Positions 55,180-64,000 of a stretch of DNA of 64,000 nucleotides are shown here, one piece after another. Each line of letters starts with the position of its first letter. Within the stretch, counting starts at the first letter, position 1. The notes under the pieces were generated by a model. That model ran no database searches and was not told the origin of the DNA. It saw nothing but the letters and a program-made list of their open reading frames with translations. Where the stretch lies: positions 369,501 through 433,500 of the forward strand of contig JAKOGI010000347.1 in NCBI GenBank assembly GCA_029747015.1, in the 5' to 3' direction. A program made the translations under genes and the position numbers. This DNA comes from Carnegiea gigantea (Eukaryota; Streptophyta; Magnoliopsida; Caryophyllales; Cactaceae).

Positions 55180-56170
55180 TTCACCCTATGCAAACGTAGT
55201 CCAAGTCGGGCAATGTTAAGCCCAAACATTTCATATCCGTGTTTGCTAACCTTGCTAAGGTTGAACTGACCACTTTTGAACAAGCTTTCCACCATCCCAA
55301 ATAGCGGGACGCTATGTCCAAAGAGTATAATGCTTTGCTTGCTGACGATAAATGGGAATTGGTACCATCCCAATCGATGTAAAACTTTGCTCGGTAGTTA
55401 GTGGGTTTACAGGGTTAAATACAAATCAAATCTGATGGCATTGTGGAGAGGTACAAAGTAAGATCGGTTGCCCAGGGTATTCACCAACAAGCAGGTATTG
55501 ATTACCATGAGATATTCAGCCCCGTTGTTAAACCTGCTACTGTTCATCATATTCTCTTTCTTGTTGTTTCTTTTGATTGGCCTCTTCGTCAGTTAGACGT
55601 TCCAAATGCCTTCCTTCATGGTCATCTCACTGAGGAAGTGTATATAAAACAACCCCCGGATTTTGTTTATCCTAATAAGCCTCACTATATTTGTCGTCTT
55701 AAAAAGGCCATTTATGGGTTGAAACAAATCCCTCGTGCTTGGTTTCACCATTTCAGCAGTTCCCTATTGTCTCATGGCTTGGTCTGTAGCATGGCCGACC
55801 CTTCTATGTTTATTTATCGCTCTGGTAGGCACACTGTGATCCTTCTTCTTTATGTCGGCGATATTATTCTCACTGGGAGCCCTACTTCTCTATTGCATTC
55901 CTTCATTGACATTCTGTCTTGGTAATATCTAATGAAGGATCTTGGTGACCTTCATTACTTCTTGGGCCTTCAGGTGGTTTGTTCCTCTTTTGGTATTTTT
56001 CTCACATAGCAAATGTATGTTCATGATTTATTACATAAATTTCAACTTCCTGCAGTTAGACCTGTTAAGACAACTTCTGCTACTAGAACCACCATATCTC
56101 TTCATGATGGTGAACTACTTGCAGATTCCTCCCAGTACAAGACTATGGTGGGTGCTCCATAGTATTTGAC
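55180..56170 (+). pseudogene. Copia reverse transcriptase, catalytic box changed
   Basis: Upstream relics (TTFEQAFHHPK, YNALLADDKWELVPS) lead into the open part 55443-55925: QLDVPNAFLHGHLTEEVYIK, RLKKAIYGLKQIPRAWFHHF, then LLLYVGDIILTG. The catalytic YVDD reads YVGD, so one of the two metal-binding aspartates is lost. A TAA near 55924 ends the frame; thumb blocks (MKDLGDLHYFLGLQV) continue beyond it. Confidence 0.8.
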
Positions 56171-56219
56171 CTTGACTCGACATTACATTGCATATTCAGT
56201 CCATGTTGTTTCTTAGTTT

Positions 56220-56812
56220 ATGCATGCTCCTCATACCACTCATCTACTTGCTGTCAAGGGTATTTTCAGATACTTACAGGGTACTACAGATCATGGTCTC
56301 TTCCTTCACCCTTCCACTGAAGCCTCCATCATCGTTGCCTGCTCTGATGCTGATTGGGCTAACTGTAAGGATACTTGTCGGTCGACCACCGATTATGCGG
56401 TATACTTTGGACCCAACCTGATTGCCTGGCACTCTAAGAAACAACCCACGATATCCAAATCCTCCACCGAGGCCAAATACCGTGCTCTTAGCTACACAGT
56501 TGCTGAACGGTTTGGTTGCTTAAGCTTTTATTTGATCTTGGTATCTCCATTACCTCACCCACCTGTCTATACTATGATAATGTGAGTGCTACCTACATAA
56601 CTACCAATCCTATTCAGCATGATTAGAGTAAACAAATAGCTGTGGAGTATCATTTTGTTCGTGAATGGATTGCTCATGGAGATCTTATAGTTCATTACAT
56701 TCTTACTGGTTTTCAGATTGCTAATATTTTTCCTAAGGGTTTGTCTTCCCAACAATTTTTGTGTGTAAAATCCAAGCTGTCCGTGCATCCCCTCGAACAG
56801 CTTGAGGGGGCA
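56220..56812 (+). pseudogene. Copia RNase H
   Basis: KGIFRYLQGTTDHGLFLHPS, ACSDADWANCKDT, AWHSKKQPTISKSSTEAKYR and ALSYTVAE are present, with catalytic D and E readable. A shift near 56520 moves the end into another frame (VEYHFVREWIAHGDLIVHY, FPKGLSSQQFLCVKSKLSVH). The same end is present in duplicate at 1-332. Confidence 0.75.
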
Positions 56813-56922
56813 TGATAGGAGATATAATAGGGATATAAATGTAAACTTATTTTGTACGTATTTTACAAATGCGAGGTATCGGCTCGTGGATTGGGTGAGC
56901 GATTATTCCATCTATTCACACA
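56813..56922 (+). repeat. 3' LTR of the short-LTR Copia
   Basis: 110 bp, TGATAGGAGATATA to TCTATTCACACA; preceded by the polypurine CTTGAGGGGGCA and followed by TAAGT. Confidence 0.9.
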
Positions 56923-58541
56923 TAAGTGTTATCAAGACTTCTATAAAAGAGGTTCTCGTACTGTATTCAACAGCATGTCTCAGGTGGAGAATATATGCAG
57001 TATTAGCTAGACTTAATTTTGTTTGTTATATAACTGATTTTAGTCATTAGCTCTAGACCATGTTATCAGTATAAGAAAAAATCATTTATAGCAAAGATCT
57101 TCTGTAATAACACACTGCAGTATTAGGCAACCTTGGTTTCGTTTATTTCATAGTTGTAGACCTGGCAGAATCTGACCCAACCTCCCACGAAATTTTAGGG
57201 TTATGAACATGATTTTTCCACCTGAAATCCGTAATTGCCTAAACCCAAAAAACCCGAAAAATTCAAGTTCGAGTTGACCCAACAAGTCAACTCCTCTCAT
57301 TTTTTATGTGTTTTAAGCTACTTGGACCAGTTCGTTTATAGTTTTTGTCATTTATTTGTTTTTAAGCATGTGAATTTTGTTTAGTGATGGTACACATCAT
57401 TTTGACTAAGTTAAAAGAAAATGGTAACAAAGTTTCTTATAATATACTTTATAGCCACCAATTGAAGTTTAGTGATGGGAATTTGGAAGGAAAAGATCCA
57501 AATATAGTTGATGAAATTGCTTGTCAATTTTCTTACCTAAAACGTATTATCATTTATTTGTCTTAAAGCATTTGCAACTTATAATGGTTTCATCTATGGA
57601 CATTATTATTGCTAAATGTATGCTAGCTTCTAGTTTGCACCAACCTAATTGGGTAAGTTTTGTTCTAAATCTCGATTTCGTAGCTCATAGGCAAACCTCA
57701 TCTTTGTTCTCATGACTTTATGACATTCCCAGCCCGTCTCCCCGACCTAATTCTAGAATGCAAAAATTATGTTCTTTTATTCAACTACTGTTGTTTTAGA
57801 TCCATGTATTTTAAAATTATCAATTTTAATGGTCAAACTATCACTCTAAAATCCACCCCCTAAAAAAAAGAGAATTAGTGACTCAGATTCAAAATTATTC
57901 CCTCCCCATTATGTTACAATTGATATCTATCTCTTGGATCCGTTCTCCCTAAGGCCCTCATAAGAACCAAAATGGATCGAAATGATTGGTGGGTGAGTTG
58001 GGGGTGGTTGCTGGGGAGGACAAAAAGATAGATGCTTGGCAGCGTTCAAGCATATGCATGATATATAGCTGGTGAATGTAGCGAAGGCGAGGGTATGATT
58101 GTATAGAACTCAGCTGGCAAAGAGAATCAACCATAATAAGATTATCATCGAGTCTAATTGTCTTTCGCTCATCCATTTTAGTGATTTTAATTTAGTTATA
58201 GACAATGATTTATTGTTTATTAGCAGTAAATTTATGCTTTGCAGTTGGTGTCATGTTAGGAGAGATGGTAACTTGACGGATCGTGACTTAACCAAAGGAA
58301 TCCTGTCTAGGTATAGCAACTTTGGTAAGGATTTTTTCCTGGATAGACTTCATCATGTGTGCTTCTGCATGCATGTTTTATCAACAAATTGATATATGCC
58401 CTTTATAAAAAAAAATAGGTACTTCAAAAGAAAATTAAATTAAAATAATTTTCACTTAGCCAAATTGCAAACTTAAAAAAAGCTTAATACAAAGCACAAG
58501 TTAATATGACTATTATAAAAACTAAACCACTAACTGTATTG

Positions 58542-58624
58542 GTTGGTTTGCCCGAGAGGTTAAGGGGGAAGACTTAAGATCTTCTGCACGTAAGTGCGCG
58601 TGGGTTCAAACCCCACAGCCAGCA
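58542..58624 (+). tRNA. tRNA-Leu (anticodon UAA), nuclear type, no intron
   Basis: 83 nt, type II. Acceptor GTTGGTT pairs with AGCCAGC (with G-U pairs), discriminator A. The D stem is CCC/GGG. The anticodon arm is GAAGA, CTTAAGA, TCTTC, so the anticodon is TAA. The variable arm GCAC/GTGC has a 4-base loop. The T arm GTGGG/CCCAC contains the B box GGTTCAAACCC. A pol III terminator of five T follows two bases after the gene. All stems pair, so it is likely functional, unlike its copy at 2055-2137. Confidence 0.85.
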
Positions 58625-58625
58625 C

Positions 58626-58630
58626 TTTTT
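58626..58630 (+). terminator. Pol III terminator of tRNA-Leu
   Basis: TTTTT one base after the discriminator-C of the tRNA. Confidence 0.7.
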
Positions 58631-58868
58631 CCTCCTCTTTTTAAATTTATTTCTTATTTGCCTCTTGCTGACACTAACTTTTTAAAAAAGTTACTGGTTT
58701 TTTCACTACACCAATATTCGTGATGAGTTGCTAGGTGATTTTAATTATTCATTTAAAAAGATTATCTATATTTTGTTGAATTTTCATTGATATTTATTTT
58801 TCAAAATGTGACTCCTTATCACATCATCGTATAAAATTGGCCTTGTACATGTCAATTGGTACTGAATA

Positions 58869-61099
58869 CAATTTTTTTTTTTAAAAAAAGCACTAAATAA
58901 AATTGTAAGGTTTAAATTAATTTAAAAATTTTGACTAATTAGCATCATCATCTTCTTTCTTCTTCAACTTATTTTTTATTAGATGACTCATTCACGTGTA
59001 AACCATGCCTGAGTAGATTTGATAAATTAATTATTGTTGATTACAGTTATTACCAACAATTAAATATTTCTTCGTTATCCACTGAACATATTATCTTGCT
59101 TGTGCTGGCGCCATCTTTTATTTCTCATTCAACTGTAAGGTGATCTAAATTAAAGAGAAGCAAAATGAAAAATCTTCTTTCGGTTTTTTTCAGCTTTCAC
59201 AAAGCAACATCCAAAGGAAAGGAGTGTACACATTCTCGCTAAATCACCTCTATAGCCTCGACACCAGCCACATATGCATAGGGTGCACAGATAATGACTG
59301 TCGATCCCTTCCAATGACTTCCACACACCAACTTCAACCCACTCAGTGACATATAAGTTAGATCGGTAGAACCTCACTTTAAGGGAAAATGTACACTTTC
59401 CCCCTCATGTGTTTTTTGTTAGTGGTACCCTCAATGCATCTCTCAATAGGGTATTCCACAATAGGCTGGCTTCCATTCTCAATTCTTCATCACTTTTTGA
59501 CAAAGATGCAAAATGCAATCAGGAGCTCTTTCATGGGTTGTAATAGGGCTTAGGTACAAGGTGAATGGGAGAAATATTTGAAAACATAAGAAGCTAAGAG
59601 TCCATGAGCTAGTGAAGCATGGAACATATTTCACCAACTATCTTTGAATTTCAAAAATATATTCCCCCTCCCACGCTTTTAGTGAAATCAAACACACCCA
59701 ATAAGATAGTAAGACCCATGGAATGAGCTGGAATGAACAACTTGAACATCCGTCATGTCATTCGCTTATTTCATTATTCTCACTTTTTTTATTTCTTTTT
59801 TTTAAAAAAAAAAGGCTTGGAGAATGACATAGAACTAATAATTCCACACCTCAATTCCGTAAGGCCCTTACATTACAACTTTGAAACATTGGCGATTTCA
59901 CATTGTGCCTCAAAATCTATCCACCTCAGCAACTACCTACCTAACAAGAACATCTAACTAGCCACTCAAAATACATATGTTGCTCCACTATTCCTGAGTT
60001 AGGCATAAGAACTATGTTTTGGCTAAGGGTCTAATAGCTATATTATAACAATTTACAACTCAAAGGGGCAAGCAAAAGGTCAAAATTTCACATATGAGGT
60101 GGCTTTTGGCTAAAGTAGCTCACAATCAAAGAATGATTAATCATTTTACATATGCATAAGCCATGTGTAGTTTCGAAGAGAGACAAAGCAAGTTCTAGAA
60201 AATTTACGTCATAGGAGGATCACACATGAAGTGGAGCACATAGTCGAAAATTGATGAGTTAAGTCTTGGGCTCAAAATCTCATGAGTTAGCCTGCCAAGG
60301 GTTTCTATCACACATAGGGGTAAGGAATGGGGCAAAGAAGCACACACTTTGAACTAAGTTCAATCATGTACAGCTTAATTATATACAACTACACAACTAA
60401 GCCACGAAGGATTAATATTAGTCAAAGTGGCATGCACTAACCTAAAATCACACACTGTTTACAAAATTAAAAACCTTTAGGTTTTTCCAAAACATTTTCC
60501 TTATTTTTTTATTTTTTAAAAATTTGGAGTTATGGCCTCCTCATCCACACAATAAGACTCCAAGTTAAGTAGCCCAAAAACAATCAAATAAGCCACACAA
60601 ATGCAAAACTAATACAAATTCAGCAAATATATGCAAACCCATGACACCACAAACAAAACACAAAACCAAACAACACTAGGAAACATTCACAAAATAAATT
60701 ACACCACTAATGACCACACATAAAACAAAATACATAAAACAAACAAGGTGATTAGAGCCATCTCTTGGAGCAAAAACAGCACCCAAATTTCACCTCAAAA
60801 TAGATCATCCATAAAAATAACAATAAATATTCATAGCTATGTACAAAAAATAAAATAAGAAGGGTAAGAAAGATATGGACACCCATATCAGGTTTGGTAT
60901 TAGATGCATCTACATTATACCTCACTAAGATGCATAAGGGAGGTTCATGTAGCATTAGGCATTCCATCAAATCACCAAATTACCACTTATATCATTCTCT
61001 ACCAGTGCTAGCAGTAACTTCTTAAATTAACGAAAACAATCCTCGTATAAATGAAAAGAATTAGCAGTAGAGATGATATTCTAAATGCAGCACCTAATT
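58869..61099. other. Unassigned AT-rich stretch
   Basis: No gene seen. The minus strand at about 59690-59650 reads AGCGTGGGAGGGGGAAT, which looks like a retrotransposon polypurine tract. The following non-coding DNA may thus be the tail of a minus-strand LTR element, but no LTR pair was found. Short frames such as 59150-59377 show no motif. Confidence 0.4.
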
Positions 61100-61990
61100 G
61101 TAATACACGTTAAGGCTTTTTTGAGCATGTCGAATCTCTGAGCCTGTAATTCAAATAAGTGGAGCTAAGAGAGCACAAGTAAGACTATAGCAATGGTGGT
61201 CAATGTTCTTTGGAACTTATTAGAAGCCTCAGAGAACTCAGCAACGCAATGGGACATGGATGGCCACACGACTCTACTAGGCATATTGTGCAGTTATATA
61301 CTATATAGGGGTTAATGAATGGGTATACCCTCTAAGGTTTCCTAGGGACTTAACAAGGCATATCAAACAGTTTATCCACATAACCCAAATCAACATAAGA
61401 ATTAATCACATAATAATCAATGGGTCTTAAAGGTAGTACTTTGGGGAAATGGAGGGTGGTGAAGAAATATAATCAAGGGTCATGCAAATGGAGTCAGGGA
61501 ATACCATGTGTATAAGATCAAGAGAAGGACATGGTACCTCAACTAGTAACTCCTCAAATTGCTCTTCTAAGCAATCTCCTCAATAAAATGTTGCTCCTCA
61601 CATGTAGCCTATGGCTCATCCACAACATCGAACTCATCAATACTAGACATAACCTAAATATCCTTACTTTCCTCTAGTTCCCTAAAGAAGAAGAGGGTTA
61701 GGAATGGTCGGCACATCCTCAAAGGAATCTAAGGTCAAGCTAGTCTCAAAAGGAGATCCATATATAGAAGGTAAGGAGAAGTTATTATCTCCATCAAATC
61801 ACTTCAGGGAGTCTCAACATGAAAGTTCAAACCTCAGGGAGGAGAAGAGTTAAACTCACCTAAAGGAAAAGCCATGGGTGAGGAAAGTTCTACCCTAAGG
61901 TTGGTCTCATGTAAAATGGGCACAATACACTTCTTCTATTATTTGACCAATTCTGAGAATTGGTCTATGAATAAATTAGTCATGTTCTTG
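61100..61990 (-). pseudogene. Degenerate gag-like stretch, minus strand
   Basis: Blocks MTNLFIDQFSELVK, HETNLRVELSSPM, ELEESKDI and MSSIDEFDVVDEP, separated by stops. The HETNLR block resembles HETDLR in the plus-strand gag at 63890, so it is probably a relative in opposite orientation. Family assignment is weak. Confidence 0.3.
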
Positions 61991-62056
61991 ATCGAATCAT
62001 CTTAGGTTTTCCATTTCTTAATCAATTATAGAGATCATCAAAGAAACTTGAAGGAG

Positions 62057-63319
62057 TGATAAACCTCAAATTTTGCTATTTTTGGGCCCTTGATTTCATC
62101 ACTTTCCTGGACATATCCCCTCGATTTATTTAGGAATATGATCATATTTTCCCTCCTTTGCTCGTAATCATCTTGTTTAGACTAATTTCCCTTTTTATAG
62201 GTATTTTGGTCATAATTGGAAGGAATATGAGCGAGCAGTGAAGTTTTGGATAAAGAAGAGGTTCGAGGAGCTGGCAGGAAGTCTAAGGAGTCAAGAATTA
62301 AGAGTTGCAGAGTTGCACGGCTAGCCATGCACATGATGCAGAAAATTCCCGCAGAGTTGCACAGCTGGCCGTGCGCTTTTGCACAGTCGTGTGTCCTGCC
62401 CAGAAATTTTGCATGGCCGTAGCTCCTGCTAATTTTCACAATAAAAGCTGCTATCGGGCTTCTGGTTAGAGGCCTTTTTCCTGGGTTCTTTAGAGGGCCA
62501 ATTAGGGTTGATTCTTAGCCTCCACAAACCCCTTCAAGGGGTTTTGATTAGGTTAGTTTCATGTATAATTTGTAGAAGATGGATTAATTTTATAATTTAA
62601 TGCTAAGTTCTTTTTTTCTCTCTCTTTAATTTCATACTTTTGAGTTTGTTTGCTAGTTCAATAGATTATTATTTTGCTTTGGTTTCAATGTTTGTTTGTG
62701 AATTAAAGCCTTGATCTTTGGTTGTGATTTGTTCTTGGGATGGCCTTGACCCACCTTGTTTATGTTTGAATTTAGTGTTTTCTTTCATGCCCGCCAAGTG
62801 TTCAATGAAATGTTTGAAAGAGCTTTCACCCGTATTTTGGGGCATTCGACTTATGCTGAAAGGTGAAGTTGATTGTCTAGTGCGAGTAGAAAGAATAAAT
62901 GGGATCTGGACATAAAAATAGTCTCGATCTCTAGCTAGATTAAAGGTTGTCAATCTTGTAGTTTAATTGAGCTAATCCCATGAAAAGAAGAGGTTAGAAC
63001 AACTAGACTAGCTCATGACCCTTGAGAGAGGGTTGGGTGGTCTTTAGTGATGGAACCGGTCATCTCTGAATACTAGCATAACTTGAAAATGTTAGGGTTT
63101 GACTTGATTAATTGGTTTATCTCAAATTTAATCATAGTTGAAGTCTTTTGTTTGTTTTAGCAGTTTAGTACTATTTTCTACCCTCCTTTTGTTTTGCCTA
63201 GCTTGAGACGCTTTAGTTAGTTCTGATAATTAAAAACACAACTCCCTGCAGACGACAACCCAAGTACTCAACGATGCACTTTGCACCTGGGGTTTAAAAA
63301 TATTAAAACTTCCCTAACA
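62057..63319 (+). repeat. LTR of a gypsy-class element at the right edge
   Basis: Starts TGATAAACCTCAAATTTTGC and ends TTCCCTAACA, followed by a primer site. The purine-rich AAGAAACTTGAAGGAG sits directly before it. No partner LTR lies within the window, so boundaries rest on the TG...CA ends, the primer site and layout. Confidence 0.6.
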
Positions 63320-63325
63320 TGTTTT

Positions 63326-63343
63326 TGGTGCCGTTGCCGGGGA
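63326..63343 (+). other. Primer binding site
   Basis: TGGTGCCGTTGCCGGGGA, the Athila/Tat-type site, 6 bases behind the LTR end. Confidence 0.85.
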
Positions 63344-63379
63344 GTTGGCATTTTCCAATATTAGAGCTTACTTGGGCAT

Positions 63380-64000
63380 TTGAGATTAGGCTGTTATTTT
63401 GAAGGAAAAAAAACCCCTAAAAAAAATTTAAGAAAAATGTCTTTTTCCTACTTCCCTCAGTATGAGCATGAATTTTTTTGGAGATACTATGACGGACTAT
63501 ATGCTTTTCTTGCTCATGGTGGTTATTGTTTGGAGAAGGGGGAAATTTTGAGTACAGTCTATGAGGGCGTGAACTGCTGAGACCTGTGCGCTTTTAGAGT
63601 ATTGGGATTTTTCTGCTAAAGATGTTAATAAAGCATGTGATTTTCTTCATTAGTTGGCTTTGGATACTTATGAATTTGAAACTAGTTGTTCTAATTCTTA
63701 CGTCCCACCCCCTTCCATCCCTGACTATGCTCTTCCTGTGTGTGAAATTTGCCATTATTCTGATCATGAAAGTAATTCTTGTCCCTATTATATTTCTGAT
63801 AAGGGTTTTTCTAGACTTAGTAGTATGATAGAGATAATGAATGAGTAACAAATTGAGTTTGCTAATAAAATGTGGGAATATGACCTATCACATGAGACAG
63901 ACCTTAGGTTTAGTTCACCTAGACTTGATGTTAATCTGTGTGATGATGGTGCGTCTTTTGCTCCTCTAGAGTCTGGACTAGAGGAAGTACTCGACCCTCC
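63380..64000 (+). pseudogene. Gypsy gag with CCHC zinc knuckle, running off the edge
   Basis: MSFSYFPQYEHEFFWRYYDG from 63437, then AFLAHGGYCLEKGEIL to a TGA at 63578-63580. In shifted frames LEYWDFSAKDVNKACDFLH follows, ended by a TAG near 63651, then YEFETSCSNSY. PVCEICHYSDHESNSCPYY has exact C-x2-C-x4-H-x4-C spacing. MWEYDLSHETDLRFSS and LDVNLCDD follow, up to the window end. This gag type belongs to plant gypsy elements with the TGGTGCCGTTGCCGGGGA primer site. At least two breaks. Confidence 0.7.

Larger units (their letters stand above)
51625..56922 (+). mobile_element. Copia retrotransposon with 110-bp LTRs, inactive (5.3 kb)
   Basis: LTRs 51625-51734 and 56813-56922, both 110 bp. The primer site TGGTATCAGAGC follows the first, and a polypurine tract precedes the second. 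The TSD is GAAGT / TAAGT, four of five bases matching. Gag-protease-integrase-polymerase-RNase H are in Copia order, all on the plus strand, with many stops and shifts. Residues in the protease and polymerase active sites are changed. The very short LTRs and the polymerase sequence resemble the Ale/Retrofit group, which is a judgement from memory. Confidence 0.9.
56923..58868. repeat. Duplicated flank, copy 2 (partner 443-2383)
   Basis: Direct-orientation partner of 443-2383. Non-coding apart from the tRNA-Leu at 58542-58624. Similarity ends just before the T/A run at about 58870. Confidence 0.8.

Overview
The window is plant nuclear DNA, most likely from a eudicot. No convincing single-copy host protein gene is visible. 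Nearly all of it is nested transposable elements of plant families: Copia elements primed by initiator tRNA-Met, a Ty3/gypsy Tat/Retand-type element with two RNase H domains, a Helitron, Harbinger-type MITEs, and non-autonomous long-LTR elements with the TGGCGCCGTTGCCGGGGA primer site. The only host-like genes are two copies of an 83-nt tRNA-Leu(UAA), one of them decayed. The species cannot be named from the sequence.

Layout. (1) 1-2383 is a copy, roughly 93% identical where I compared it, of 56481-58868. Both hold the 3' end of the same Copia insertion, the same flank and a tRNA-Leu, so they look like one duplicated segment. (2) 2384-16038 is a minus-strand Tat/Retand-like gypsy with a 5' LTR on the right and no 3' LTR. 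Behind pol it has two arrays of a ~59-bp repeat flanking a plus-strand (antisense) gene, then four related small plus-strand ORF modules. (3) 16039-18305 is a TIR element with GACGGA-rich ends, an AT-rich core and a GC-rich captured-looking exon. (4) 18310-20700 holds gypsy gag debris and unassigned AT-rich DNA. (5) 20700-40345 is a Helitron whose Rep and helicase parts are split by a 14.2-kb nest. The nest is an old gag-only LTR element in tandem form with TSD GTATA, itself split by a young SIRE-type Copia (23877-34810, TSD GGGGA) that carries an extra env-position ORF. (6) 41468-50885 is a MITE split by a 9-kb palindrome of two inverted LARD-like elements (41722-50701). The palindrome has one 5-bp TSD (TATGT) and U3 termini at both ends. 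(7) 50889-51300 is a sister MITE that serves as an empty-site reference. (8) 51625-56922 is a complete but inactivated Copia with 110-bp LTRs, followed by the second copy of the duplicated flank and the better tRNA-Leu. (9) 58631-62056 is unassigned DNA with a degenerate minus-strand gag-like stretch. (10) 62057-64000 is the LTR, primer site and zinc-knuckle gag of another gypsy-class element running off the edge.

Relative ages follow from nesting and LTR similarity. The Helitron is older than the gag-only LTR element, which is older than the SIRE element (LTRs nearly identical). The short-LTR Copia was in place before the segment duplicated. Most coding regions are broken. The SIRE element is the exception: its catalytic residues are intact and it carries only a few single lesions.

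The most unusual structures are the palindromic integration at 41722-50701, the structured ~59-bp repeats around the antisense gene at 5995-8479, and the extra SIRE ORF, whose leader looks like that of an ordinary plant gene. All functional statements are inference from sequence; no database search was possible.
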